Assembly (NCBI RefSeq): GCF_007679495.1
Contig: NZ_VEGP01000019.1
Location: 24,227-88,226 of the forward strand
Source: Paenibacillus sp. 32O-W
GTDB taxonomy: Bacteria > Bacillota > Bacilli > Paenibacillales > NBRC-103111
Length of the DNA: 64,000 bases
Reading direction: 5' to 3'
Positions 35,144 to 44,922 of the stretch are shown piece after piece. The notes below the pieces were generated by a model that saw nothing but the letters and a program-made list of their open reading frames with translations, was not told the DNA's origin and made no database searches. Numbering within the stretch: the first letter of the stretch is position 1; every line of letters begins with the position of its first letter. The position numbers were made by a program, and so were the translations under genes.

Positions 35144-35173
35144 TTGACACTTAAAAAAACAGTCTGCTATTAT
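35144..35173 (+). promoter_or_regulatory. Promoter ahead of the ROK repressor gene
   Basis: TTGACA (35144-35149) and TATTAT (35168-35173), spacer 18 bp. The start codon is 135 nt downstream. Confidence 0.65.
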
Positions 35174-35307
35174 TAATACCATTGGAGAATATAAAGGGTT
35201 GTTTTTGCATAGTAGCCTCTAACAAAGGACTTGAATGAAGAAATAACAGGGAAAACGGCGAATATTTAGTTTTATTATTCCCTCGAAGAAAATAATTAAG
35301 GGGGCAG

Positions 35308-36483
35308 GTGACGGTCCTCGTGCAAAAACACGATCAGGACTATATCAAAAAGAAAAACAAGGCCACCGTCTTCCAACTGATCAAGTCCAGCTCTCCTATA
35401 TCCCGAGCCAGTATAGCCAAGAAAACCGGGATGAGTCCAACTACGGTGGGGCGAATTGTCGCCGAGCTCTATGAGCAGGGTTTCGTTAAGGAAACGGAGG
35501 AGCAGGTAACGACCGGTTTAGGAAGAAAGGCGACTATGCTGGAATTGGACCGTACTTCGGTACTGACCGCCGGAGTAGAGCTGGATAAGTCGAAATTCAG
35601 GATCGGAATGGTCGATTTCGACGGGCGCATTATCAGTTTGCGCGAGGTGAACCGGGAAGTCTCCGAAACGGCGGAACAGACGCTGAACCGGATCGGCCTC
35701 GAATTGCGGTCGATGATTGAGCAAGAGGGGATGGACCCCGGCAAAATTATCGGTCTTGGCATCGGGATGCCCGGAATTGTAGACGAGCAAAGCGGGGAAG
35801 TTATATTATCGGCCCAGCTTGGCTGGAGAAACGTTCGCGTGGCTGAAACGTTAAAAACGATTACCGGTTACGAGGTGGCTGTCGATAACGAGCTTAAGGT
35901 GAAAGCGCTGGCAGAATATTGTTACGGTGCGGCCAAAGGCTCGAAGCGAACGGCCCTGATCGGCTTCGGTACCGGAGTCGGCTCCGCGCTAATCATTAAC
36001 GGGGAAATCTATCGCGGTGAAACCAATAGTGCAGGAGAGATTGGCCATACGATTGTCGATCCTAACGGAGTCATGTGCGAGTGCGGCAAAATAGGCTGCC
36101 TTCAAACCTACATAGCGGAGAGCTCGCTAATAACCGAGTCGAATAAGATTAAACCGATCTCCACGCTGAATGAATTGTTTGAAGAACGCCGTAAAGGGCA
36201 GTTTTGGGCGGCCAACATACTGGACCGTGCCATTACATTTATCGGAATTACAATTGCCAATGTCATCTGCCTGTACAATCCCGACACGGTCATTGTCAGC
36301 GGGGATCTGGTGGAAAAATACGACGAGGTCCGTTCTTTCTTCGAAAATGATCAACTGCAGCAGTATGTTTGGGAGCCACTTCGGGATACGTATCAGGTCG
36401 TATATTCCGCACTTGGCAGCGAGGGAGTCGTTATAGGGTCGAGCCTGCTGGCTCAGGAGAAGTTTTTAAGCATTGAGTGCTAG
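35308..36483 (+). CDS. ROK family transcriptional repressor (NagC/XylR type)
   Basis: 391 residues: a winged HTH (about 15-75; ISRASIAKKTGMSPTTVGRIVAELYEQGFV) fused to a ROK sugar-sensing domain with GIGMPGIVD, GFGTGVGSALIINGEIYRG and the zinc-binding GHTIVDPNGVMCECGKIGCLQTY. GTG at 35308 follows GGGGGCAG; a second GTG at 35320 is possible. It is the first gene of the cluster 35.3-46.6 kb and very probably its repressor, sensing a sugar or sugar phosphate. Confidence 0.9.
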   Translation: MTVLVQKHDQDYIKKKNKATVFQLIKSSSPISRASIAKKTGMSPTTVGRIVAELYEQGFVKETEEQVTTGLGRKATMLELDRTSVLTAGVELDKSKFRIGMVDFDGRIISLREVNREVSETAEQTLNRIGLELRSMIEQEGMDPGKIIGLGIGMPGIVDEQSGEVILSAQLGWRNVRVAETLKTITGYEVAVDNELKVKALAEYCYGAAKGSKRTALIGFGTGVGSALIINGEIYRGETNSAGEIGHTIVDPNGVMCECGKIGCLQTYIAESSLITESNKIKPISTLNELFEERRKGQFWAANILDRAITFIGITIANVICLYNPDTVIVSGDLVEKYDEVRSFFENDQLQQYVWEPLRDTYQVVYSALGSEGVVIGSSLLAQEKFLSIEC

Positions 36484-36555
36484 GGCTCCGGTGGCTGGGA
36501 ACGAGGTGTTCCAACATTCACCGCGCCTCTAGAATATTAATCTGGAGGGAAGACG

Positions 36556-37563
36556 ATGAACTACGAAGTATTGGTCGAGGAATACCGCGGAGGTATTCTG
36601 GAAAATGTCCATATGGGCGTCCTGTGCGGGATCAATGAAGAAGGAAAGGTCGTCTATTCGGTAGGCAACGAGAATCATATCACCTTCATGCGCTCGGCCG
36701 CGAAGCCTTTCCAGGCCATCCCGGTCATTCAACACGGGGTTGTGGAGAAATTTGGCTTGACGCCTAAGGAAGCGGCGCTTTTTGCCGCCTCCCAGCGGGG
36801 GGAGAAGTATCATATTGAAGCGCTGGAATCCATTCTGCGAAAAACAGGCGTCGCCGAAGAGCAAATTCTGTGCTGCCCGACCTACCCGCTGAATGAGGAA
36901 CCGAAAGCCGCGTACCACAGGGAGCACGGGGAGAAGCGCAAGCTCTATCACAATTGCTCGGGCAAGCATAGCGGCTTCCTCGCCCTGGCCAAGCTGCTCG
37001 GACATGATATGGACCGCTATTGGGAGCCGGATCACCCGGTGCAGCAGCTAAGCCTGGCCGCGATGGCCGAAATGGCCGACTACCCCAAGGAAGATATTCA
37101 AATCGGGGTGGATGGATGCGGCTTCCCGGTTTACGCGCTGCCGCTTCAGCATATCGCGAGAGCATATCTGAAGCTCGCCTGTCCGGATTTGATCGAAAAT
37201 CCGGGGACAAGGGAAGCGGCCGTGAAAATCGCCGGATACATGAATGCTCATCCGGAAATGGTCGCGAGCCATGACTTTATTTGCTCCGTCCTTCTGGCGG
37301 ATCCTAACATCGTGGCCAAAGGGGGAGCCAAAGGAGTCTACGGCTTCGGCCTCAAGAAGGAGCGCATGAGCTTCGCTCTGAAAGTACTGGATGGGTCCGA
37401 GCTTGTATGGCCGAACATCGTTGCTTCGATTCTGGAGCAAATCGGTTATGACAACCGGGAGACGATCGAGCGTTTATACGCCCTGTCGCCCAAACAGATC
37501 AAGAACGACAATCAAGTCATTGTCGGTGAGAGAAAGGCCGTCTTTACTCTGGAGGGAAAATAA
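36556..37563 (+). CDS. Asparaginase II family amidohydrolase
   Basis: 335 residues of the thermolabile Rhizobium-type asparaginase family (PF06089), unrelated to the classical AnsA fold. Conserved residues are present: Ser47-x-x-Lys50 (RSAAKPFQ), Ser79 (ASQRGE), Cys134 and Lys137 (NCSGKHSGF), Asp186 and Cys188 (GVDGCGFPV). They fit the catalytic and metal set described for ReAII, offset by one (from memory). Expected reaction: hydrolysis of an asparagine-type side-chain amide. GGAGGG precedes the ATG. It directly precedes the ABC importer genes, so its substrate may be a conjugated asparagine or peptide amide brought in by that system. Confidence 0.88.
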   Translation: MNYEVLVEEYRGGILENVHMGVLCGINEEGKVVYSVGNENHITFMRSAAKPFQAIPVIQHGVVEKFGLTPKEAALFAASQRGEKYHIEALESILRKTGVAEEQILCCPTYPLNEEPKAAYHREHGEKRKLYHNCSGKHSGFLALAKLLGHDMDRYWEPDHPVQQLSLAAMAEMADYPKEDIQIGVDGCGFPVYALPLQHIARAYLKLACPDLIENPGTREAAVKIAGYMNAHPEMVASHDFICSVLLADPNIVAKGGAKGVYGFGLKKERMSFALKVLDGSELVWPNIVASILEQIGYDNRETIERLYALSPKQIKNDNQVIVGERKAVFTLEGK

Positions 37564-37706
37564 CGGCCGGGCTCAGGCTAAGTTGGGTGTCCAACAGCAT
37601 GTGATTGCCGAATTTTCTTAATAGAGAAACACCGCGTCAGCGACTTCATCCAGCCATTAACCGATGGCGAGAAGTATATATTTTAAAAAGGGAGAGGAAC
37701 ACAGAA

Positions 37707-39284
37707 ATGAGGAAATATTTCCTAAGCTTAATGGCTGTTGTTATGGCTGTATTTATATTTGCCGGCTGTTCCAGCAAGCCTCAGGAAACCCACCAGGGAG
37801 GCGGCGAAAACCAACCGTTAGCCAAGAAAGAAGGCAATAGCGTAACGATAGCGGTTAACGCCAACTTCATTACACTGGATCCGCATAATGCCGCAGATAC
37901 TCTTTCGATTAGCGGATACCGTACCATGTACCAAGGTCTGCTAGGCTTTGACCAGGATATGAAGGTCGTGCCGGTATTGGCCGAAAGCTATGAAGTAAGC
38001 GAAGACGGTAAAGAGTATGTGTTCAAGCTGAAAGAGAATATCAAGTTCCATGATGGCACACCATTCAACGCCGAAGCGGTCAAAATCAATCTGGACCGCC
38101 TGAAAGACAGCAATTTGCGGATGTCCAAAAGCTTTGCCGTAGTGGATCATACCGAAGTTGTTGATGAGAAAACGGTCAAGCTTACATTGACCAAGCCTTA
38201 TTCCGCCATGTTGAACAAACTGGCGATGCTGATGATTATCAGCCCCGATGCTCTAGAGAAGTATGGTAAAGATATCGGACAGAATCCAGTCGGAACCGGT
38301 CCTTTCAAATTCAAGGAATGGATGCAGGGGAATCATCTGACTATCGAGAAAAATCCGGATTACTGGGAAGAAGGTCTGCCGAAGGTGGACAGCATTACGT
38401 TCAAGCCAGTGCCGGAGAACGGTTCCCGCGTGGCCATGCTGAAAACAGGAGAAGCCGATTTCGTCTATCCGCTGCCTACGGAACAAGTTGAGCACATTGA
38501 CGGCAAGGACGGCATTGTCGTAGAGAAGAACCCTTCGACGATCGCCCGCTACATTTCCATCAACACGACGAAGAAGCCTTTCGACGATGTTCGTGTTCGT
38601 CAAGCAATGAACTATGCAATCAACAAAGATGCTTTCATTAAAGTAGTCAAGCAAGGATTTGCCGAGAAGCTGGATTCGGCTATGGCCCAGAAAACCCAAC
38701 ACTATGCCCAGCAAGGTGTGTATGATTTCAATCTGGAAAAAGCGAAGGAGCTTCTGAAAGAAGCGGGCTACGCTGACGGTTTCAAAGCCGAAATCTGGGG
38801 CAACACCGATTCCGAAACGATTAAAGGAATGCAGTTTATTCAACAGCAATTGGCCGCTATCGGCATCGAGCTCGATGTGAAGCCGATGGAGGAAGGCACG
38901 CTGTCTCAAGAAATCAATTCCGCGAATTCTCCGGAAGAAGCCAAGGTTCAAATGTGGTATGTAAGCTGGTCTCCGTCTTCGGCGGATGCGGATGCTGCTA
39001 TCCGTCCTTTGTTCGCGAGTGAAATGTTCCCTCCGAACGGAGCTAACACCGCCTATTACAAAAACGACCAAGTGGACGAGATGATCGCTACGGCGAACCA
39101 GCTGTCCGATCCGGAAGAGCAGAAGAAGTACTATTCCGATATTCAAGCTCAAATCTTCAAGGATGTACCGTGGATCTTCCTCGTTGTGGACGATACGGTC
39201 TCCGGTAAGAAAAACTATATCGAAGGCATCCACGTATACCCTGACGGTTCCATCAATGTCCGGGATGCCGAAATCAAGAAGTAA
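37707..39284 (+). CDS. ABC importer solute-binding lipoprotein (DppA/GsiB type)
   Basis: 525-residue family 5 extracellular binding protein for peptides or glutathione-like compounds. Lipoprotein signal (KYFLSLMAVVMAVFIFAGC), then an SSKPQETHQGGG linker. Family blocks: NFITLDPHNAADT, YEVSEDGKEYVFKLKENIKFHDGTPFNAE, NPVGTGPFKFKEW, DVRVRQAMNYAINKDAF and the C-terminal DVPWIFLVVDD. The ATG at 37707 has GGGAGAGGAA upstream; longer frames to 37605 lack a site. Followed by a strong hairpin that probably stabilises its mRNA relative to the downstream permeases. Confidence 0.92.
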   Translation: MRKYFLSLMAVVMAVFIFAGCSSKPQETHQGGGENQPLAKKEGNSVTIAVNANFITLDPHNAADTLSISGYRTMYQGLLGFDQDMKVVPVLAESYEVSEDGKEYVFKLKENIKFHDGTPFNAEAVKINLDRLKDSNLRMSKSFAVVDHTEVVDEKTVKLTLTKPYSAMLNKLAMLMIISPDALEKYGKDIGQNPVGTGPFKFKEWMQGNHLTIEKNPDYWEEGLPKVDSITFKPVPENGSRVAMLKTGEADFVYPLPTEQVEHIDGKDGIVVEKNPSTIARYISINTTKKPFDDVRVRQAMNYAINKDAFIKVVKQGFAEKLDSAMAQKTQHYAQQGVYDFNLEKAKELLKEAGYADGFKAEIWGNTDSETIKGMQFIQQQLAAIGIELDVKPMEEGTLSQEINSANSPEEAKVQMWYVSWSPSSADADAAIRPLFASEMFPPNGANTAYYKNDQVDEMIATANQLSDPEEQKKYYSDIQAQIFKDVPWIFLVVDDTVSGKKNYIEGIHVYPDGSINVRDAEIKK

Positions 39285-39294
39285 TGACCTACAT

Positions 39295-39334
39295 GATGCT
39301 GTGTTGAGCCGTCACCCGAGCTTAACACAGCATC
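39295..39334 (+). promoter_or_regulatory. Intercistronic hairpin after the binding-protein gene
   Basis: GATGCTGTGTT pairs perfectly with AACACAGCATC around an 18-nt loop, with no U-tract. Such hairpins commonly keep binding-protein mRNA in excess. Confidence 0.65.
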
Positions 39335-39460
39335 GTTACTAAATGACAGGAACTTAACGTTCGGTGCGGAGCATCTGGGAATCCCAGCGCTCGATATGCT
39401 TTGGCCACGGCTGAGGCAAGGACTTAGGACCGGACATAATGCTGGGAGGTTTGGAAGGTT

Positions 39461-40390
39461 TTGGCCAAATTTGTGTTGAAACGGTTGCTTGGCGTGATTC
39501 CGATCCTATTGATCGTTTCTGTGCTGGTTTTTTTCTTTATTCACTTGATTCCCGGTGATCCGGCACGAATGGTTGCCGGCAAGGAAGCCACTCTGGACGA
39601 AATCAATATGATCCGTGCCGAGCTTGGCCTGGATAAGCCGCTTTGGGAGCAATACGTTATTTATATGACCAAGCTGTTTCAGGGGGATCTAGGCACCTCG
39701 CTGAAAACGGGACAACCCGTGACCGAAATCATTCTGTCGCGGCTGATGCCCACCGTCTGGCTTACTTTGTTCAGTATGGCCTGGGCTTTGATCATTGGAC
39801 TGATCATTGGAATTATATCGGCGGTCAATCGTAACAAATGGCCGGATTATTTAAGCATGCTGACGGCGGTATCGGGCATTTCGATTCCTCCTTTTTGGCT
39901 GGGGCTGCTGTTGATTCAGATCTTCTCCGTTCAATTGGGATGGTTCCCGACCGGAGGAACGGAATCCTGGTCCAGCTATGTTCTCCCTTCTATTACTTTG
40001 GGAGCGGGGATTATGTCTATGCTTGCGAGATTCACCAGAGCGTCCATGCTGGAATCGCTTAAACAGGATTACATCCGGACAGGGCGTGCCAAAGGGTTGA
40101 AGGAAAGCACGATTATCAAGGATCATGCCATCAAAAATTCAATGATTCCCGTGGTGACCATAGCGGGATTGCAGTTCGGTTTCTTATTGGGCGGATCGGT
40201 CATTGTCGAGACCGTATTCAGTATCCCTGGCCTCGGCCGGCTGCTGATCGATTCGATCTCCTTCCGCGATTACACGGTTATTCAGGCGGAGCTTCTTCTG
40301 TTCGCAGTCCAGTTCATCCTGGTCAACTTGCTCGTGGATGTGCTCTATGGCGTTCTTAATCCCAAAATTCGTCTGTCGGATCAGAGTTGA
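39461..40390 (+). CDS. ABC importer permease 1 (DppB/GsiC type)
   Basis: 309 residues, six membrane helices. Starts with the typical KFVLKRLLGVIPILLIVSVLVFFFIHLIPGDPA; the cytoplasmic EAA loop is RFTRASMLESLKQDYIRTGRAKGL. TTG start at 39461 with GGAAGG upstream. Forms the membrane channel with permease 2. Confidence 0.92.
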   Translation: MAKFVLKRLLGVIPILLIVSVLVFFFIHLIPGDPARMVAGKEATLDEINMIRAELGLDKPLWEQYVIYMTKLFQGDLGTSLKTGQPVTEIILSRLMPTVWLTLFSMAWALIIGLIIGIISAVNRNKWPDYLSMLTAVSGISIPPFWLGLLLIQIFSVQLGWFPTGGTESWSSYVLPSITLGAGIMSMLARFTRASMLESLKQDYIRTGRAKGLKESTIIKDHAIKNSMIPVVTIAGLQFGFLLGGSVIVETVFSIPGLGRLLIDSISFRDYTVIQAELLLFAVQFILVNLLVDVLYGVLNPKIRLSDQS

Positions 40391-40401
40391 GGAGGGTCAC
40401 C

Positions 40402-41298
40402 GTGAATTCAAATGAAGTAACCATGCAGCCGGCCGGTGAAGCCGCTCCCGTTGCGAAAAGCGGACCAATCCGTGATTTCTGGAACAAAATGAAAAGGCAG
40501 CGTCTTGCTTTCGCGGCCGGCGTTTTTATTATTTTGCTTATTGTCATAGCTATTATTGGACCACATATCGCTCCGTATGATCCGGCCGAGCCTGACTACG
40601 AGAACATTTTGTCCGGCCCGTCATGGGAGCATTGGGCCGGGACGGATGAATACGGCCGGGATATTTTCAGCCGGATTCTGGCCGGAACCCGATTGTCCCT
40701 TTCCGTAGGGATCAGCGCGGTGCTCATCGGCGCGGTCATCGGCACGGTGCTTGGACTGATCAGCGGCTATTACGGCGGCTGGCTGGACAGGCTCATTATG
40801 CGGGGGAGCGATGTCATGTTCTCGTTTCCGGATTTGCTGCTGGCTATCGGGATTGTCGCGATTATCGGCCCGGGCTTGATTAACGTTGTTATTGCCGTTG
40901 CCATCTTCGGGGTCCCCTCGTTCGCCAGAATCATTCGCAGCGCAACGCTGGAGACGAAGTCGACGTTGTTCGTTGAGGCGGCCAAATCGATTGGGGCGAA
41001 GGACCGGCGAATTATCGCGAGGCATATTTTCCCGGAGACGGTTCCAAGTCTCATTGTTTATTTCACCATGAGAATCGGAACCACGATACTGGCCGCATCC
41101 GGTCTGAGCTTCCTAGGACTCGGGGCCAAGCCGTCCGATCCGGATTGGGGCGCTATGCTGAGCATGGGCCGCGATTATTTGGGAATTGCTCCTCATGTAG
41201 TTTATTTTCCGGGAGCCGCCATCTTTTTGACCGTATTGGCCTTTAATATATTAGGAGACGGCTTGAGAGACGCCTTGGATCCTAAGATTAAGAATTAG
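40402..41298 (+). CDS. ABC importer permease 2 (DppC/GsiD type)
   Basis: 298 residues. N-terminal OppC-like segment (FWNKMKRQRLAFAAGVFIILLIVIAIIGPHIAPYDP), the GTDEYGRDIFSRILAGTRLSL block, and the EAA loop ATLETKSTLFVEAAKSIGA. The GTG at 40402 follows GAGGAGGG. Six membrane helices. Confidence 0.92.
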   Translation: MNSNEVTMQPAGEAAPVAKSGPIRDFWNKMKRQRLAFAAGVFIILLIVIAIIGPHIAPYDPAEPDYENILSGPSWEHWAGTDEYGRDIFSRILAGTRLSLSVGISAVLIGAVIGTVLGLISGYYGGWLDRLIMRGSDVMFSFPDLLLAIGIVAIIGPGLINVVIAVAIFGVPSFARIIRSATLETKSTLFVEAAKSIGAKDRRIIARHIFPETVPSLIVYFTMRIGTTILAASGLSFLGLGAKPSDPDWGAMLSMGRDYLGIAPHVVYFPGAAIFLTVLAFNILGDGLRDALDPKIKN

Positions 41299-41313
41299 AT
41301 AGGAGTAACGCGC

Positions 41314-42300
41314 ATGGCTCAAAAATTGCTAGATGTGAAAGGTCTCCGGACACAGTTTACGAGAGAACAAGGGAAAGTCAATGCCGTTGACGGGGTAGAT
41401 CTCCATGTGAACAAGGGTGAAGTTCTCGGTCTTGTGGGCGAATCCGGCTGCGGCAAAAGCGTCACCTCCTTGTCGATAATGAGGCTGCTCAAGAACACTC
41501 CCGGCAAGATCGTCGGGGGGACCGTTCATTTCGGTGATCGGGATCTGGTCAATTTGCCAGAGAATGAGATGCGCAAAATCCGCGGCAAGGACATAGCGAT
41601 GATTTTCCAGGAGCCTATGACCTCGCTGAATCCGGTATTGAAAATCGGCAGGCAATTGGAAGAAGCGATCATGCTTCACCTTAAATATGATAAAAAACAA
41701 GCTCGCCAGCACGCCATTCATATGCTGGATCTGGTAGGAATTCCGAGGGCTGCTGAAATTATACACGAATATCCGCATCAATTGTCCGGCGGTATGCGCC
41801 AGCGTGTTATGATAGCTATGGCGATGTCCTGCCATCCGCAGCTTCTGATCGCAGACGAGCCGACGACAGCGCTCGATGTGACCATCCAGGCGCAGATTCT
41901 CGAGCTTATGAAAAAGCTGAAGGCCGACAACAACATGTCCATTCTGCTGATCACCCATGATCTGGGGGTCGTTGCCGAAATGTGCGATCGCGTTGTCGTC
42001 ATGTACGCCGGAAGAGTGGTGGAGGAAGGCGATGTGCTGGATATTTTCGATCATCCTCAGCATCCCTATACCAAAGGACTGATCCGCTCCGTACCGAAGC
42101 TGCGTCAGCCGGTTAAACGGCTCGAGTCGATTCCCGGCAATGTGCCGGACCTGACGAATATGCCCAGGGGCTGTAAATTTGCTCCCCGCTGTGCGGAAGC
42201 GATGGCGATTTGTCACGAGAAGGAGCCGGAGCTGTTAGTAAACGCAGGGCGAAGCTGCAGATGCTGGCTTTATGATGACGCGGCGAAGGGGGAGAAATAA
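41314..42300 (+). CDS. ABC importer ATPase 1 (OppD/DppD type)
   Basis: 328 residues. Walker A GESGCGKS near residue 40, Q-loop [12 protein letters not shown], signature LSGGMRQRV, Walker [13 protein letters not shown], and a C-terminal oligopeptide-transporter extension with a Cys cluster (RGCKFAPRC...C), a likely Fe-S site. AGGAG precedes the ATG. Pairs with ATPase 2, which starts 2 nt after its stop. Confidence 0.93.
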   Translation: MAQKLLDVKGLRTQFTREQGKVNAVDGVDLHVNKGEVLGLVGESGCGKSVTSLSIMRLLKNTPGKIVGGTVHFGDRDLVNLPENEMRKIRGKDIAMIFQEPMTSLNPVLKIGRQLEEAIMLHLKYDKKQARQHAIHMLDLVGIPRAAEIIHEYPHQLSGGMRQRVMIAMAMSCHPQLLIADEPTTALDVTIQAQILELMKKLKADNNMSILLITHDLGVVAEMCDRVVVMYAGRVVEEGDVLDIFDHPQHPYTKGLIRSVPKLRQPVKRLESIPGNVPDLTNMPRGCKFAPRCAEAMAICHEKEPELLVNAGRSCRCWLYDDAAKGEK

Positions 42301-42301
42301 A

Positions 42302-43279
42302 GTGTCGAAGCCTTTGGTGGAAGTGAAGCATTTACACAAAGTTTTTCCGGTTAAGAGAGGCTTGTTCGGGAAAAAAGCTTATTTGCGCGCCGTTAATGAC
42401 GTCTCTTTTACCATACAAAAAGGAGAAACGTTCAGCATCGTCGGCGAAAGCGGCTGCGGGAAATCGACCACCGGACGCTTGATAACTAATCTGTTGACCC
42501 CAAGTGAAGGCGAAATTTGGTTCAACGGGCAGGAAATCAGCAAGCTGAACGCGAATCAGATGAGACCGCTGCGCAAGCAAATGCAGATGGTTTTTCAGGA
42601 TCCGTATGCATCGCTTAATCCGCGAATGAAAATCAAGGATATCGTCGGGGAACCACTGCTAATCCATGAATCGATGTCCGCGGCGGAACGTGAGAAGGAA
42701 GTCCACAAGCTGCTGGAGGTGGTCGGACTCAACTCCTTCCACGGGGAACGCTACCCGCACGAATTCAGCGGAGGGCAGCGTCAGCGGGTGGGAATCGCCC
42801 GGGCGCTCGCGGTTAAGCCGAGCCTGATTGTAGCGGATGAGCCGGTGTCCGCCTTGGACGTCTCGATTCAATCGCAGGTGCTTAACCTGCTGCAAGATTT
42901 GCAGGAAGAATTCGCGCTGACTTATTTGTTCATCTCTCACGACCTGAGTGTAGTCGAGCATATTAGCGACCGGATCGGCGTCATGTATCTCGGTTCCATG
43001 GTGGAGGTGGCGGATAAGGAGACTTTATACGATAAGCCTCTACATCCTTATACTCAGGCGTTGTTTTCGTCAGTGCCGGTACCCGATCCCCGCCTGAAGC
43101 GGGAAAGGATCGTGCTGAAGGGCGATCTGCCCAGTCCGGTCGATCCGCCATCCGGCTGCCGGTTCCATACGCGCTGTCCTTCCTGTATGGAAATGTGCAA
43201 AACGAAAGTGCCTGAATTCAAGGAAGTGGCACCCAATCATTATGTGGCCTGCCACTTATATGAAAAGGGGAACGAATGA
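42302..43279 (+). CDS. ABC importer ATPase 2 (OppF/DppF type)
   Basis: 325 residues from a GTG at 42302 (AAGGGGGAG upstream, within the previous gene). Walker [25 protein letters not shown], signature FSGGQRQRVGIARAL, Walker B LIVADEPVSALD, and the C-terminal Cys-rich tail (SGCRFHTRCPSCMEMC). Its stop overlaps the start of the aminopeptidase gene (ATGA), so translation is coupled. Confidence 0.93.
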   Translation: MSKPLVEVKHLHKVFPVKRGLFGKKAYLRAVNDVSFTIQKGETFSIVGESGCGKSTTGRLITNLLTPSEGEIWFNGQEISKLNANQMRPLRKQMQMVFQDPYASLNPRMKIKDIVGEPLLIHESMSAAEREKEVHKLLEVVGLNSFHGERYPHEFSGGQRQRVGIARALAVKPSLIVADEPVSALDVSIQSQVLNLLQDLQEEFALTYLFISHDLSVVEHISDRIGVMYLGSMVEVADKETLYDKPLHPYTQALFSSVPVPDPRLKRERIVLKGDLPSPVDPPSGCRFHTRCPSCMEMCKTKVPEFKEVAPNHYVACHLYEKGNE

Positions 43280-44859
43280 TGAAAATAACGGTCGGAAACG
43301 AGCAGTCCGCGGAAGTAATCGTTCATCTGTGCCGGGAATCGGACGGGGATCCGGTCCCTGGAGTGAAGCTCAGACCGCATGCCAGAAAGCGCGGAGCGGT
43401 CACTTGGCTGTACAGCCGGGATCAGCAGCCTCATGATTTGATCATCGGTCTGGGTCCGGATGAAGGAATCTCCGCCGAGCGGATTCGGGAAGCGGCGGGC
43501 AATGCGGTGAGAGCGATCAGCAAGGAAGGCTTCAAGACGGTCGCTGTCCGGCTGGATCGTCTGGCGGAGCGGTTCTCCGCCTTCTCGGCGCCTGCTGGGC
43601 AGGCAGGCGGTTCGGCAGAGTTGAACTCCGCTGAGACTGGGTCGGCCAACGGGACGGAAGGTTCCATCCCCGCTGTGTCGACCAGCGCGGCATGGAGCAT
43701 GACTGTGGAAGATTTAGTCGCTGCTTGGGCTGAAGGATGGCGGCTGGGCTCTTACACGTTTGATCTGTATAAATCCAACAAGTCGTCCCGCTCGGTGGAG
43801 CATCTGCATCTCATCCTTCCTGCAGGAGCCTGCACCGCTCAGGATCTGGAGCCGGCTCTGAAGCAGGCCTCCATCCGTGCGGAAGGAACGATGCTGGCCC
43901 GCGACCTATGCAACGAGCCGCCGAATGTACTCCACCCGGAATCGCTCGTGGAGCGGGTTATGGAGCATTTTGCGGAGCTTCCGGTAGGAGTGCGCATTTA
44001 CCGCGACGAAGAGCTGGAGCGGCTGCAGATGAACGGCCTGTTGACCGTAGGGCTGGGAAGCCGCTATAAGCCGGCGCTGATTGAGCTGTCCTACGCGACC
44101 GATCCGCAGCTGCCCTTGATCGCGCTCGTCGGCAAAGGCATCACGTTCGACATGGGCGGCATGAATATCAAGTCCGGACGGGACCTCAGTGACGCCCGCT
44201 TCGATATGGGCGGCGCCTGCGCGGTCCTGGGGGCGATGGACATGATCAGCCGCTCCGGGATTCAGGCGAACGTGACCGCCTTGATTGCGACCGCCGATAA
44301 TATGCCGGATGCCCGCGCATTCGTTCCGTCGACCGTGATCACCTATCCTAACGGAATCACGGTGCAGGTCGGGAACACGGATGCGGAAGGCCGGCTTGTA
44401 CTGGCGGACGCTCTGCTCCATGCCGGCCGGCTCGGCGCCAGGGAGATCGTGGACATCGCCACGCTCACCGGCAATGTCGGCCAAGCGCTCGGCTTGAAAA
44501 TGGCGGGAGCCTGGGGCGACCGGCCGTTCATCGAGACTCTTGCCGCCATTGGCGAGAAGAACGGCGACCGCATCTGGCCGATGCCGCTGATCGACGAATA
44601 CGAAGAACAGCTTCACAGCGATTATGCAGATATGAACAATATCAGCCATTCCCCGTACGGAGGGGCTATCGTAGCCGCCTTATTCCTGCGTCGCTTCGTG
44701 GATAAAGCCTCCCGTTGGGTGCACATCGATATGGCGAACACCGTACAGGTCGCGTCGGCCAATGGCTATTATACTGCAGGGGCTACCGGATATGGCGCCC
44801 GCCTGCTGGCCGATTTCGTTGCCTCCCGGGTGGAGGCAGCCAGGCAGCCGAAGGCTTGA
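43276..44859 (+). CDS. M17 leucyl aminopeptidase family peptidase
   Basis: 527 residues; dinuclear metal peptidase that removes N-terminal residues, usually a cytoplasmic hexamer. The C-terminal catalytic domain carries VGKGITFDMGGMNIKSG (active-site Lys and metal Asp), DMGGACAVLGAM, ATADNMPDARAFVPSTVI and the signature NTDAEGRLVLADAL with metal ligands. The N-terminal domain is diverged, with a low-complexity Ser/Ala/Glu insert at about 105-135. The usual FDSGG is FDMGG here. Coupled to the importer genes, so it probably processes the imported peptide. Confidence 0.9.
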   Translation: MMKITVGNEQSAEVIVHLCRESDGDPVPGVKLRPHARKRGAVTWLYSRDQQPHDLIIGLGPDEGISAERIREAAGNAVRAISKEGFKTVAVRLDRLAERFSAFSAPAGQAGGSAELNSAETGSANGTEGSIPAVSTSAAWSMTVEDLVAAWAEGWRLGSYTFDLYKSNKSSRSVEHLHLILPAGACTAQDLEPALKQASIRAEGTMLARDLCNEPPNVLHPESLVERVMEHFAELPVGVRIYRDEELERLQMNGLLTVGLGSRYKPALIELSYATDPQLPLIALVGKGITFDMGGMNIKSGRDLSDARFDMGGACAVLGAMDMISRSGIQANVTALIATADNMPDARAFVPSTVITYPNGITVQVGNTDAEGRLVLADALLHAGRLGAREIVDIATLTGNVGQALGLKMAGAWGDRPFIETLAAIGEKNGDRIWPMPLIDEYEEQLHSDYADMNNISHSPYGGAIVAALFLRRFVDKASRWVHIDMANTVQVASANGYYTAGATGYGARLLADFVASRVEAARQPKA

Positions 44860-44922
44860 TTTATCGCAGTATCTGCTTTTAACCATCATTATGAAAATGA
44901 TTCTTACTAGGAGGAGTCTAGA

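Noticed and set aside
38253..39233. 326-codon open frame antisense to the binding-protein gene
   Set aside because: No start site signals; the + strand frame is a clear family 5 binding protein.
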